A program made the translations under genes and the position numbers. Under the pieces are notes generated by a model. It was not told the origin of the DNA, made no database searches, and worked only from the letters and a program-made list of their open reading frames with translations. From positions 25,832 to 89,831 of the forward strand of contig NZ_AZDP01000079.1 of assembly GCF_001435525.1 (NCBI RefSeq): a DNA stretch of 64,000 nucleotides, read 5' to 3'. Positions 14,667 to 24,978 of the stretch are shown in pieces; the first letter of the stretch is position 1, and each line of letters opens with the position of its first letter. This DNA is from Levilactobacillus koreensis JCM 16448 (GTDB lineage Bacteria > Bacillota > Bacilli > Lactobacillales > Lactobacillaceae).

Positions 14667-17600
14667 CTAGTGACGCTTACGAACAAACGGCGTTACCAGC
14701 AATGACAGTAACAACGCACCCAAAGCGGTCAGGAAGCTCTCGTCTTGTTGTCCCGTTTGTGGCAGTTCGGTTTGCTGTTGCTTCGTTGACTTCCTTTGAG
14801 ACTGCATCTGTCCGGTTACCGCAGCATCACGGGCATCCCCCGCACTAGCCATTGCTGGCGACTGCGCGTGACGATTCGTGTCACCGGACTGTGCCTTCAG
14901 GGTCGTTCTTTGCCCGTTCAGGCCTTGGTGCCGACTTGTACCGACATTCTTCAGCACTTTCTTCACAGGCTTCTTCCGTGACGTGACGTGGCGCTCACTC
15001 GTTTCACCAGCCGGTTGACGCGTAAAGGTCGGTACCGTCCCTGACTCATCAAACTTAACAATAGTCTCACCACCCATGCCATCCGGCAAAATCGCGAGTA
15101 AGGCACCGGGCGCAATCGTTCGCTGCTCGATGACGTGCCCGTTTCTGAGCTCACTGATAATTCGTTTGCCGGTGATTGGCTCGTAGGTATAGATGACTTC
15201 ACTGCCATCTGGCCATTGCTTGGTAATCTTCACGGTCTTATCAGTATCACTCGTCGGCACACCGCCGTAGCTAGCTGGATAGTGTGTAAACGTTGGCATC
15301 GTGGCTGACTGACTAAACTTGATAACCGTTCTGCCACCAGCACCATCCGGTAACGTGACTTCCGCATCACCGGGCGCAATCGTCCGCTGGTCAACGAGCT
15401 TACCGTTTTTCTGCTCGCTGATCGTCCGTTTGCCAGTTGCTGGATTGGCGGTATAGGTTGTCTCGCTGCCATCCGTCCACTGCTTGGTGACTTTGACGAT
15501 GTTCCCAGCGGCGTCTGTCGTGGTGGCCGTCACATTGCCAGCCTTGTCAGTCGTTTTCTGCGTCGTATAGTGGTCAAACGTTGGCATACTTGCTGGTGAG
15601 CTAAATTTGGCAATCATTTCACCACCAGCATCATCCGTCAACGTCACTTCTGTCGTGCCTGGCGCAATCGTCTGCTGGTCAACTGTCTGACCGTCTTTTT
15701 GCTCGCTGATCGTCCGCTTGCCAGTCGCTGGATCAGCGGTATAGGTTGTCTCACTGTCATCCGTCGTCCATTGCTTGATGACTTTGACGACATTACCAGT
15801 AGCGTCCGTCGTGGTGACCGTCACATTACCAGCCTTATCGACGGCTTTCTTCGTCGTGTAGTGACCAAACGTTGGCGTAGAACCTGGCTGCCCAGCATCG
15901 ACGGTAGTTTCACCGTCATCACCACTCGGCAACGTGGCCTTCGCGGAATTTGGCGCAATCGTCTGTTCGGCGACTACCTTGCCATCTTTCTGCTCAGTAA
16001 CTGTGCGATTGCCAGTGTTGGGATCGTAGGTATAAGTTGTGGTACTCCCGTCATGCCACTGCTTCGTAGCCTTGACAACATCACCATTAGCATCTTTCGT
16101 GATCGTCGTGACGTTCCCCGACTTATCAGTATCTTTCTTAGTCGTGTAGTGGTTAAACGTTGGCATAGAGCCCGGCTGCCCAACATCGACGGTAGTTTCA
16201 CCGTCATCACCACTCGGCAACGTCGCCTTCCCAGAATTCGGCGCAATCGTCTGTTCGGCGACCACCTTGCCATCCTTCTGCTCAGTAACCGTGCGATTGC
16301 CGGTATTAGGATCGGCGGTATAAGTCGTGGTACTCCCGTCATTCCAGTCTTTCACGACCTTAACGACAGCGCCCTTAGCGTCTTTCGTGGTCGTCGTGAC
16401 GTTCCCCGACTTATCAACATCTTTCTGCGTCGTGTAGTGGTCAAACGTTGGCGTAGAGCCCGGCTGTTCAACATCGACGGTAGTTTCACCGCCATCGCCA
16501 CTCGGCAACGTCGCCTTTCCAGAATTCGGCGCAATCGTCTGTTCGGCGACTATCTGACCATCCTTCTGCTCAGTAACCGTCTGATTACCAGTGTTGGGAT
16601 CATAGGTGAAGGCTGTCTTACTCCCATCTGTCCACTGCTTGATAACCTTGACGACATCCCCCTTAGCATTCTTCGTGGTCGTCGTCACGTTGCCTGACTT
16701 GTCGACATCCTTGTCCGTCGTATAGTGGTCAAACGTTGGCTGCTTGGTTGTCGGATTGAGATCAACCACACTGACTGTATTGTCATCATCAGGCAACGTT
16801 ACCTTCGCAGCATCCGGCGTGATGGTTTGCTGATCAATTATCTGACCATCCTTTTGCTCTTGTACGGTCCGCTCATCCGTTGTTGGATTGTAGTGATAAG
16901 TTGTCTTGCGGCCATCCGCCCACTGCTGATCGATCTGGACCACATTACCATCCGGATCTTTTTCAGTGATCGTCACGTTGCCTTTAGAATCAACATTCTT
17001 ACCTAAGACCTTCAGCTGACCAGGAACGACCGTCACCACATAATTGGGATTGCCAGCGACTACGTCAATTGCGTAGGTTCCGACCTTTTGACTATTCGGT
17101 TCTACGTAACGCAAGTCTAACGGCGATTGGTCATTGACCAGTGAACCCTTCACCAATTCTGCCCGATTCTCGGGATTCTGTTGGCCAGCAAACATCTCTT
17201 GGCTAGCCACACGAACCGTCACCGGCCGCTTGCCAACACTTAACTGACCCAGACTAAATGTCGTGAACTTATAGTTTGGATTTTTCTTAGCTAGTTTGTC
17301 CTGTGCTTGCTTCGTTAGCTGAACCGTGTAGTCACCGGCTTGTAAGTCGGCCGGTGCAACTACTTGCTTCTGCGAATTGATAACTTCTAAGTCACTCAGA
17401 GCGAAATTAGAAGCCATCCGCAGGAAACTAAGTCTCCCCATAAATACTGGCATATTTCCATAAATAACGTGTGAGTTGTCAAGCCCGACTTGAGCATCGG
17501 CCGGCTTAATCGTGAACTTACCGGGTAAAACAACCGTCGTGTAATTCTGATTAGTTGCCGTCCCAATAATCTCATACGTTCCAACCACTTCACCGGACTC

Positions 17601-20600
17601 ACGTGTCAATTTGACACCTAGCGCGGATTCTTGGTCGCCTCTTACTAATTGTTCAGATGGATCTAACAAAGTTAGTGTTGGATCAGCATGACCAAATACC
17701 TTGGATTGATCAGCCGCGGTGACCGTGACCACCCGCTTCACAATCTTTAACGCCCCGGAATCGACGGTGCCTTGATAGTTCCGGCTGGCTACTGACCCAT
17801 TGATGACATAGCTACCGACGTTTTCGCCAGCAACTCGCGTCAAGGTCACGCCCAGAGCACTTTCGTCATCGTGGTTGACCAAGACTTGGTCGCTAGCCGA
17901 CGTCAAAGTTAATGTCGGATCAGCATTACCATAGGTCTTGAGCTGACTGTCAGCCGTCACCGTCACTTTACGTTTAGTGATGATAAAGGTCCCCGGTGTG
18001 ACCGTGACCGCGTAGTTCTGGCTGGCCGCTGTCCCGTTGATGGCATACTCCCCGGTGTCTTCACCGGTCTCCCGCGTCAACGTTACGCCTAGAGCAGCTT
18101 CGGTGTCGCCATTTACGACGACATCTTTAGCATCGGTCAACGTCAACAGCTCATCGGCATCGCCATAGGTTTTACTTTGGTTAGTAGCGGTGACCGTGAC
18201 GGGCCGTGGTGTAACGGTCAGCACACCATTGGTTACTGTGACTGCAAAGTTTGGATTGGTGGTGTTTCCGGAAATGGTATAGATGCCAACATTAGCTGCC
18301 GTCCCACAACTTAGCTGCAGGTTTAAATCAGCCGGTTGTTGGCTAGTTGTCAGCGGCGTGTTAGGGTCAATCTTCCAGGTTAATTTGGGATTGGCATCCC
18401 CATAAACCTTCTGCTGGTTGTCAATCATTACGTTAACCGGTCGTGGGTCGACGAGGAGATCAGCCTTAGTGAACGTGACCACGTAATTTTTGTCGTTAGC
18501 GGTTCCAGTAATGGCATAGCGACCAATAGTCTTTCCGGCCGTCCGGCTCAAAGCAACCTTCAAATCGCTTCGCATATCCTTAAACGGCAACCGTGTTCCT
18601 GTCGCAACTTGCCAGGTGTTTGTCGGATCAGCATCTCCGTAAAATTTACGCTGGTTAGCGACGATAACTGAGAGGGGCCGCGGCGTGATGTTCAGCTGAC
18701 CATCCGTCACAACCACTGTATAGTTATTGTTCGTTGAAACGCCCTTAATCGTGTAGGTGCCAACATCTTTACCAGGGTCTCGCGTCAAAGTTACCAAATC
18801 TGCCAGATCTTGACCGGCCGCAAGTGACGACTCCTTAACAAGCTGACAGGTCAACGCTGGATCTGCTTCACCATATACTTTCTCTTTAGAATCGACTAAA
18901 ACTGAAACTACACGTGGATTGATCAAAAGAGTTCCATCGATAAAGTGAACATCGTAGTTAGCGTTATCGAAAGTCCCCGTAATTGCATAGTAACCAACTG
19001 CTCCGCCTGATTGCTGATTCAGCTTTACATTTAACACCTTCCGCACATCACCATCAGCTAATCCTTGCTTGGAAACAATCTGCCAGGTCAAAGTTTGATC
19101 TGTCGAGGTAGTGGCATCATAAACCTTGCTTAGATTGTCAATCTGAACCGTAATGGCTCGTTTATTGATTGTGAATGTACCCGGTGTCACTTTGAAGGTG
19201 TAGTTATTACTCTTGGATGCACCGTTAATCGTATACTCACCGACACTTTTACCGGTATTACGTGTCAAAGTTACCAAGTTTGCCAGACTCTGGTCAGCTG
19301 CAAGAGACGAACCGTCAGCGAGGTGACAGGTCAACGCTGGATCTGCTTCACCATACGTTTTTTCTTGGGGGTCAATTATAACGGAAACCACACGTGAATT
19401 GATCGAAAAGTCCCCATCGGTAAACTGAACATCATAATTACTATTGCCGTAAGTCCCCGTAATTGCGTGGGATCCTACGTTTTCGCCCGTCTTTCGGATC
19501 AGCTTTACGTGTAACATCTTACGCGTATCACCATCAGCTAATCCTTGTTTGGAAACAATCTCCCAAGTCAAAGCTGGATCTGTCGTGGTAGTGGCATCAT
19601 AAACTTTACTTTGGTTTTCAACTTGAATCGTAATGGCTCGCTTGTTGATTGTGAATGTACCTGGTGTTACTTCAAAAGTGTAGTTCTTGTTCTCTGAAGT
19701 GCCATTGATTGTGTAATCACCAACCTTTTCGCCAGCACCACGTGTCAAAGTTACCAAATCTGCCAGACTTTGGTCAGCTGCAAGAGACGAACCGCCAGCG
19801 AGATGACAGGTCAACGCTGGATCTGCTTCACCATATACTTTCTCTTTAGAATCGACTGAAACTGAAACTACCCGTGGATTGATCAAAAGAGTTCCATCGA
19901 TAAAGTGAACATCATAGTTAGCGTTTTCGAAAGCCCCCGTAATTGCATAGTGACCAACTGTTTCACCTGCTTGTTGATTCAGATCTACATTTAACTTCTC
20001 ACGCGTATCACCATCAGCTAATCCTTGTTTGGAAACAATCTGCCAAGTTAAAGCTGGATCTGTCGAGGCAGTGGCATCATAAACCTTGCTTAGATTGTCA
20101 ATCTGAACCGTAATGGCTCGTTTATTAATCGTAAACGTCCCTGGCATCACCGTCACAGCATAGTTCTTATTCCCTTCAGCTGTTCCAGTTATATCTTTAT
20201 CGTACGTACCAACATTTTCGTTATCGGTACGGCTCAGATTTAGGCCCAGGGACGAGAATTCATCTGTCCCTATAAGCGGCGTCTCTGAATCAAGTTCAGC
20301 CTCAAAGTCAGGATTTTTATCCCCATATGTTTTCTCAGCTGCTTTCACATTTAACGTAATCGGGCGTGCCGTAATCGTAAACGTCCCCGGCACCACCGTC
20401 ACAGCATAGTTCTTATTCCCTTCAGCTGTTCCAATTATATCCTTATCATACGTACCAACATTCTCACTACCGGTACGGCTCAGATTTAGGCCCAGGGACG
20501 AGAATTTATCTGCCCCTATAAGCGGCGTCTCTGAATCAAGCTCAGCAGCGAAGTCAGGGTTTTTATCCCCATATGTTTTCCCGGTTGCTTTCACATTTAA

Positions 20601-23600
20601 CGTAATCGGGCGTGCCGTAATCGTAAATGTCCCTGGCACCACCGTCACGGCATAGTTCTTATTCCCTTCAGCTGTCCCAGTTATAGCTTTATCGTACGTA
20701 CCAACATTCTCACTACCGGTACGGCTCAACTTTAGGTCCAGGGTCGAGAATTCATCTGCCCCTATAAGCGGCGTCTCTGAATCAAGCTCAGCGGCGAAGT
20801 CAGGATTTTTATCCCCATATGTTTTCCCAGCTGCTTTCACATTTAACGTAATCGGGCGTGCCGTAATCGTAAATGTCCCCGGCATCACCGTCACATTATA
20901 GTTAGATGTTGAAACACTCGATCCTGAAATTCCGTAATCGCCAACACTCTCACCAGTGGCTCGGCTTAGCTTCACATCATCAGCAGTCAGTTTATACCCA
21001 TCAGCAAGCGTCGCATCATCCAACTTTAACGTTGGGTCATCGTCACCATAGATTTTCGACAGCTTACTTGCTTGAACCGTCACTGGCAGCCGCGCAATCG
21101 TGAAGATTCCCTTGTTGACCTTAATCTTGTAATTACTGTTCAAGGTCGAGTTGGCTATATCCTCCGTAATGTCATAAGCACCTGCGTGATCGCCAGTAGT
21201 ACGATGCAGCTTAACACCTAGTGAGCCAATCGAATCGCCATTGACTAAACCATCCGCGGAGTTGCTGGTCAAATCAAGGACTGGATCCTTCGTCGCTGAC
21301 ACGTTGTACGTCTTACCGTGATTCTGAGCCGTCACCGTAATTTCACGTGGTGTCACAGTTAATTTAGCCGTACCAAATGATGTAAACGTGTAGTTTTTAT
21401 CCTTAACCAATTCATCTTGAGCTGCTTGTGTATAACGAATCGTGTAGTCGCCATTGGCCTTTAACTGCGTAATGTCAGTCACTACAGCATCGCCATTATC
21501 GTTATCAACAACTTCAAAATAGCTTTGGTCAATCGCATGGTCCGTATCCGCCTGACCTAAACTCCCAACAAAGGCTGGCAAAGTGCCAACTGTACTAGAG
21601 GTTGCATTTTCACCACCATACTCAACCGTGGCCGCCTTAATGGTAGCTGCGGTCGCCAACGGATTAATTGTCAACATCGCTGAAACGTATAAACCAATTT
21701 CGCCGTTGTCGGGGTTTAGGTTCTTTAAATAAGTCCGCCCAGCGTCGGTGAGATTAAAGAAGTACTTGCCGACATTTTTCGGCGTAACTGGCGTACCATC
21801 TGCTGTATTCGTGCTGGAGTAGGTGTAATAGGCTGAATTACTAAAGTCAGCAGTTTTCTCTACCCCATTTGTCCAAAAATCGGGACCAAAATTAACAAAA
21901 CCATTTGCCGGAATTTCAATTGGATCCCCATAGTTTTCAGACCAAGACGTAAAGGTTGCTAAGCTCTTTCCAGCATCCGTATTATTAGTCTTTAAATCCG
22001 TCAAATCAGCATCAAATGAGACCAACAGGTTTTGAACCTTCTCTAACGCCGCATAGCCAGTCTGGCCATTATTATAAATGTCGGTCGCAGCCGTTGCCGT
22101 TTTGGCATTTTCAAAGGCCGTCTTCGCAAGTCCGTTAGTTTTAGAAACACTGGTATAAATGTCACTGACTGATTGCAGTAAGTTCTTCGCATCAGCTTGT
22201 TGGGCCTGTGTCAAACCCGTAATTCCCATAAATTTACTGTACAATGCTTGCGCTTGGGTATTATAATCGTCCGCTTTGGTCTGATTAGCCGTCGCTTGAT
22301 TTTCCCAGTACTGCAAAGTAGTTTCTGTTGGTAGCAGCAAGCTCCCACTCGTTTGTGGCTTCGCTTCATCTGTTGAATCAGTAGCACCAGCATTCCCAGT
22401 CGTTGACCAATAGTAATCATCACTGTTGATAGTTTTACCACCACTTGAAATTGCATTCCCTTTTGCGTCAACTAATGGTTGCTGGTTTAAGTCCGTCGAA
22501 ATTGACTGACCTGTACCCACCGTTGCTTTCGTTGTTACTGATTGACCATCAACCGTTGTCCCAGTAGTCGTGTAATAGTGACTGATTGGTGTAGCAGTAT
22601 CTTTCGTCGTAGTACTGGATGTTCCCGTTTTCGTAGTCCCTTGATCAATTGGCAACGTATCATCCGCCGTTTTAGCCCCATCTTTTGGTGCTGCTAGGGT
22701 TACTGTTGTTGGCGTATACCCCGGTATCTGGACCAAGGTTGGCTCACCCGCAACTGCGACCACTGTCACCGGCTGCAACCCGTCAATCGGCTTTAGTGTC
22801 TGCGCATCAATTGGCGTTACTTTCGCCGTAAAGGCCAACCGTACGGGAACTGTCACCTTTTGACTGTCACCATCTGTGACCGTATACGTGTAGTATGTAT
22901 CATCCGCAACGCCTGAACCATCGATCTGCTTGGCCGTCCCAATGCTGGTAGGAGTTTGGTTCCCATCGACCACATAAACGTTACCGGCACTATCCGTCGG
23001 TAAAACTGAGACTAAATTAGGGTCTACTAGCCCCTTAGCAATAGCTCTTGTCGCCGCATCCTGCGTGGAGAAGACAGAAACTGTATCCCCAATGTTCGCA
23101 ATCGCTGACGCATCTGTTTTTGTAAGAAGCGCATTGTCATCAGCAGAATCAACTAAATTGACCGTTAGCGGAATTGTTTTTGGCGTATAAGTAAATTTAT
23201 CAATCCGAGCAGAATAATCGTTCCAACTCCCACCAGTAGAGGCAGCCACTGAAATCGAATAACCTTGACTCGTATCCGAAATCTTCCGCACTAACTTTGC
23301 TTTCCCTAGTGTAGCCGTCAACGTCTGAGATTCTGCATTGTAGTCCATAGTAAAATCATTTAGAGGATTATCCTGACGCTTATTCAGACCAGCATCACTG
23401 GCAGCCATCCAATCCGTGTCAGCAGCCGGCTGTAACTTACCATTAGCATCCGTTGTCCGCCAACCAATGTACGGGGCAAATTCATAGCCACTTTTAGGGT
23501 CATTGAAACTATTATAACCAGAATTATCGTATTGATCATAAACAAGGCCAAACGCATTATAAAGATTTTGTAGCCCAAGCATTCCACCCGAACCACCCCT

Positions 23601-24476
23601 AGTCGCTTCTGCCGGATTGCCTGGTGCAAAGATGAAGCCAACACTATCGGCTGCTCCTTCAGACTTGCTCCCAATTCCTAACGCACCAGACAATGAAAAG
23701 TTATGACTGAAGTCGATTTCATGTTCAAATGAAACATGTGCGACTTGGTGACCAGTTACGTTAGTTGAGTCACCTGGTGAAGTATAAACTTTATGCGCAT
23801 CATTACTCGTCAGTGCAACGAAGCCATCCTTTCCAATCGTTGCTACATGTGTATTGTCCTTAGTGTCGTCATCGGCATCACTGCTGTTACGATTTTCGAC
23901 CGTCGCCGTAAAATGGTCCGCAATCTGACTAGCATCCAAATTAACTTCTGAGGTATCAATCCCAATATTAGTTGGGTTATTCTTGTCCTGCGAAAGAACC
24001 GGATACTTAGTGTTCGGCTCTGTAGCTGATTCTTGTGCCGTTGTAACATCATCTGCCGTTAACGATGCACTTTCAGCAACTGGTTTTTGCTGTTGACTAC
24101 CATCAGTTAGCTGGCCACTTTTATCCCCGTTCGAAGCTAGATCTTCATTTGGTAATTGGCCTGACTTATCACTTGGCTCGGAACCTACAGCTGGCTGTGG
24201 TGTTGGCGCAACCGGTGTCGTTGGTGTCTGCGCACTCTCTTTAGCTGCTGGCGCTGGTTCAACGCTTGGCTGACCATAAGACTTGGGCGCGACCAAGCTC
24301 GAATCAGCTGTCGTTGCCGCGTGAACGTTAACGACGCCGGTGCCTTCGGCTAACGTTAATGCCGAAAATGTGACGATCAGGCCGCCGAAGAGTCGTGTCT
24401 TTACTTTCCACCCCGTGTGTCCCTTATATAAAATAAAATTCTTTTTAACTTCCTGATCAATTTGCCGTTGTTTCAA
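14667..24476 (-). CDS. Giant LPQTG-anchored adhesin 1: lectin-like domain, MBG repeats, YD-like repeats (3269 aa)
   Basis: A TTG start (AAGGGG about 9 nt upstream) opens a KxYKxGKxW-type export signal (FILYKGHTGWKVKTRLFG, residues about 14-31; signal end near VHAA). Order, approximate residues: Ser/Thr/Pro-rich linker 56-180; legume-like L-type bacterial lectin domain 245-430 (HVSFEHEIDFSHNF, ADSVGFIFAPG, FTYTPK); Ig/MucBP-like stretch 430-700; helical segment 714-840; about 19 MBG/YDG-type beta repeats 940-2490 (RPITLNVKAAGKTYGDKNPD type); 7 YD-like repeats of about 95 residues 2490-3150 (GNVVKVTKQW, TYTYDPNTGNRTVTEQKDG); basic linker; LPQTG near 3237, hydrophobic segment and RKRH tail. It should be exported by the accessory or Sec route and sortase-anchored, binding glycans or mucus. 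It is paralogous to 39589-50541. Confidence 0.93.
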   Translation of the reverse strand: MKQRQIDQEVKKNFILYKGHTGWKVKTRLFGGLIVTFSALTLAEGTGVVNVHAATTADSSLVAPKSYGQPSVEPAPAAKESAQTPTTPVAPTPQPAVGSEPSDKSGQLPNEDLASNGDKSGQLTDGSQQQKPVAESASLTADDVTTAQESATEPNTKYPVLSQDKNNPTNIGIDTSEVNLDASQIADHFTATVENRNSSDADDDTKDNTHVATIGKDGFVALTSNDAHKVYTSPGDSTNVTGHQVAHVSFEHEIDFSHNFSLSGALGIGSKSEGAADSVGFIFAPGNPAEATRGGSGGMLGLQNLYNAFGLVYDQYDNSGYNSFNDPKSGYEFAPYIGWRTTDANGKLQPAADTDWMAASDAGLNKRQDNPLNDFTMDYNAESQTLTATLGKAKLVRKISDTSQGYSISVAASTGGSWNDYSARIDKFTYTPKTIPLTVNLVDSADDNALLTKTDASAIANIGDTVSVFSTQDAATRAIAKGLVDPNLVSVLPTDSAGNVYVVDGNQTPTSIGTAKQIDGSGVADDTYYTYTVTDGDSQKVTVPVRLAFTAKVTPIDAQTLKPIDGLQPVTVVAVAGEPTLVQIPGYTPTTVTLAAPKDGAKTADDTLPIDQGTTKTGTSSTTTKDTATPISHYYTTTGTTVDGQSVTTKATVGTGQSISTDLNQQPLVDAKGNAISSGGKTINSDDYYWSTTGNAGATDSTDEAKPQTSGSLLLPTETTLQYWENQATANQTKADDYNTQAQALYSKFMGITGLTQAQQADAKNLLQSVSDIYTSVSKTNGLAKTAFENAKTATAATDIYNNGQTGYAALEKVQNLLVSFDADLTDLKTNNTDAGKSLATFTSWSENYGDPIEIPANGFVNFGPDFWTNGVEKTADFSNSAYYTYSSTNTADGTPVTPKNVGKYFFNLTDAGRTYLKNLNPDNGEIGLYVSAMLTINPLATAATIKAATVEYGGENATSSTVGTLPAFVGSLGQADTDHAIDQSYFEVVDNDNGDAVVTDITQLKANGDYTIRYTQAAQDELVKDKNYTFTSFGTAKLTVTPREITVTAQNHGKTYNVSATKDPVLDLTSNSADGLVNGDSIGSLGVKLHRTTGDHAGAYDITEDIANSTLNSNYKIKVNKGIFTIARLPVTVQASKLSKIYGDDDPTLKLDDATLADGYKLTADDVKLSRATGESVGDYGISGSSVSTSNYNVTVMPGTFTITARPITLNVKAAGKTYGDKNPDFAAELDSETPLIGADEFSTLDLKLSRTGSENVGTYDKAITGTAEGNKNYAVTVVPGTFTITARPITLNVKATGKTYGDKNPDFAAELDSETPLIGADKFSSLGLNLSRTGSENVGTYDKDIIGTAEGNKNYAVTVVPGTFTITARPITLNVKAAEKTYGDKNPDFEAELDSETPLIGTDEFSSLGLNLSRTDNENVGTYDKDITGTAEGNKNYAVTVMPGTFTINKRAITVQIDNLSKVYDATASTDPALTWQIVSKQGLADGDTREKLNVDLNQQAGETVGHYAITGAFENANYDVHFIDGTLLINPRVVSVSVDSKEKVYGEADPALTCHLAGGSSLAADQSLADLVTLTRGAGEKVGDYTINGTSENKNYTFEVTPGTFTINKRAITIQVENQSKVYDATTTTDPALTWEIVSKQGLADGDTRKMLHVKLIRKTGENVGSHAITGTYGNSNYDVQFTDGDFSINSRVVSVIIDPQEKTYGEADPALTCHLADGSSLAADQSLANLVTLTRNTGKSVGEYTINGASKSNNYTFKVTPGTFTINKRAITVQIDNLSKVYDATTSTDQTLTWQIVSKQGLADGDVRKVLNVKLNQQSGGAVGYYAITGTFDNANYDVHFIDGTLLINPRVVSVLVDSKEKVYGEADPALTCQLVKESSLAAGQDLADLVTLTRDPGKDVGTYTIKGVSTNNNYTVVVTDGQLNITPRPLSVIVANQRKFYGDADPTNTWQVATGTRLPFKDMRSDLKVALSRTAGKTIGRYAITGTANDKNYVVTFTKADLLVDPRPVNVMIDNQQKVYGDANPKLTWKIDPNTPLTTSQQPADLNLQLSCGTAANVGIYTISGNTTNPNFAVTVTNGVLTVTPRPVTVTATNQSKTYGDADELLTLTDAKDVVVNGDTEAALGVTLTRETGEDTGEYAINGTAASQNYAVTVTPGTFIITKRKVTVTADSQLKTYGNADPTLTLTSASDQVLVNHDDESALGVTLTRVAGENVGSYVINGSVASRNYQGTVDSGALKIVKRVVTVTAADQSKVFGHADPTLTLLDPSEQLVRGDQESALGVKLTRESGEVVGTYEIIGTATNQNYTTVVLPGKFTIKPADAQVGLDNSHVIYGNMPVFMGRLSFLRMASNFALSDLEVINSQKQVVAPADLQAGDYTVQLTKQAQDKLAKKNPNYKFTTFSLGQLSVGKRPVTVRVASQEMFAGQQNPENRAELVKGSLVNDQSPLDLRYVEPNSQKVGTYAIDVVAGNPNYVVTVVPGQLKVLGKNVDSKGNVTITEKDPDGNVVQIDQQWADGRKTTYHYNPTTDERTVQEQKDGQIIDQQTITPDAAKVTLPDDDNTVSVVDLNPTTKQPTFDHYTTDKDVDKSGNVTTTTKNAKGDVVKVIKQWTDGSKTAFTYDPNTGNQTVTEQKDGQIVAEQTIAPNSGKATLPSGDGGETTVDVEQPGSTPTFDHYTTQKDVDKSGNVTTTTKDAKGAVVKVVKDWNDGSTTTYTADPNTGNRTVTEQKDGKVVAEQTIAPNSGKATLPSGDDGETTVDVGQPGSMPTFNHYTTKKDTDKSGNVTTITKDANGDVVKATKQWHDGSTTTYTYDPNTGNRTVTEQKDGKVVAEQTIAPNSAKATLPSGDDGETTVDAGQPGSTPTFGHYTTKKAVDKAGNVTVTTTDATGNVVKVIKQWTTDDSETTYTADPATGKRTISEQKDGQTVDQQTIAPGTTEVTLTDDAGGEMIAKFSSPASMPTFDHYTTQKTTDKAGNVTATTTDAAGNIVKVTKQWTDGSETTYTANPATGKRTISEQKNGKLVDQRTIAPGDAEVTLPDGAGGRTVIKFSQSATMPTFTHYPASYGGVPTSDTDKTVKITKQWPDGSEVIYTYEPITGKRIISELRNGHVIEQRTIAPGALLAILPDGMGGETIVKFDESGTVPTFTRQPAGETSERHVTSRKKPVKKVLKNVGTSRHQGLNGQRTTLKAQSGDTNRHAQSPAMASAGDARDAAVTGQMQSQRKSTKQQQTELPQTGQQDESFLTALGALLLSLLVTPFVRKRH
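15030..17005 (-). repeat. Seven YD-like coding repeats of adhesin 1
   Basis: Seven units of about 285 nt each encode GNVT.TTKDA.G.VVKV.KQW, a YDP/YTADP turn, TVTEQKDGK, a PTFDHYTT end and related motifs. The inner units are the most alike at DNA level and are candidates for copy-number change by recombination. Confidence 0.85.
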
Positions 24477-24543
24477 AACCGAAATCCCCTTCCCACGTTG
24501 TGTCAGGGCAAGCTCACCGCTGAATACCGCTTACTTCAATAGC

Positions 24544-24978
24544 TTAGAAACCTTTTTTTGCTGGCGTTTTGCCGCATTTCACTGCGCGGCGTTTTGCCAA
24601 ATCGTAATAATCATCCGCAATAATTTCTCGTTCCAAATATGCTGGATTACCCATCAAACTCAGGGCACTTTGCCACCAGTAGAGATCGCGCTTTTCAAAA
24701 TAGTCGTCAAACTCAGCTGACAACGCCGTACACTGGTCGCGCTCAATGAAGAGCATCAGCTCAATCAGATAATCCAAATTGGCCTGCGACTCAACATAAG
24801 TATCAATCTCCTCGTTGATATTCGGCTTATTCGCTGATAGATACGGCGAAAGTCTGGCCCGCAACGTATCCGAAACGTTCAGCGTATTCTGTAACGACAT
24901 AATCGTCTTACGTAAGTCCACGATGCGATTGTTAATATTCGCAATCGTCTTAGAATAGGCTTCCCTGTAAGTAGTCAT
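24544..24978 (-). CDS. Hypothetical 144-aa helical protein upstream of adhesin 1
   Basis: I do not recognise this protein. It is mostly charged and helical (NINNRIVDLRKTIMSLQN, LDYLIELMLFIERDQC, KRDLYWWQSALSLMG) with no signal peptide or membrane segment, so it should be cytoplasmic. It ends with a basic tail (KRRAVKCGKTPAKKGF). GGAGG lies just before ATG. Its stop is 67 nt from the TTG start of the adhesin on the same strand, and I see no terminator between them, so the two may be co-transcribed. Adhesin 2 has no such partner. Confidence 0.7.
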   Translation of the reverse strand: MTTYREAYSKTIANINNRIVDLRKTIMSLQNTLNVSDTLRARLSPYLSANKPNINEEIDTYVESQANLDYLIELMLFIERDQCTALSAEFDDYFEKRDLYWWQSALSLMGNPAYLEREIIADDYYDLAKRRAVKCGKTPAKKGF

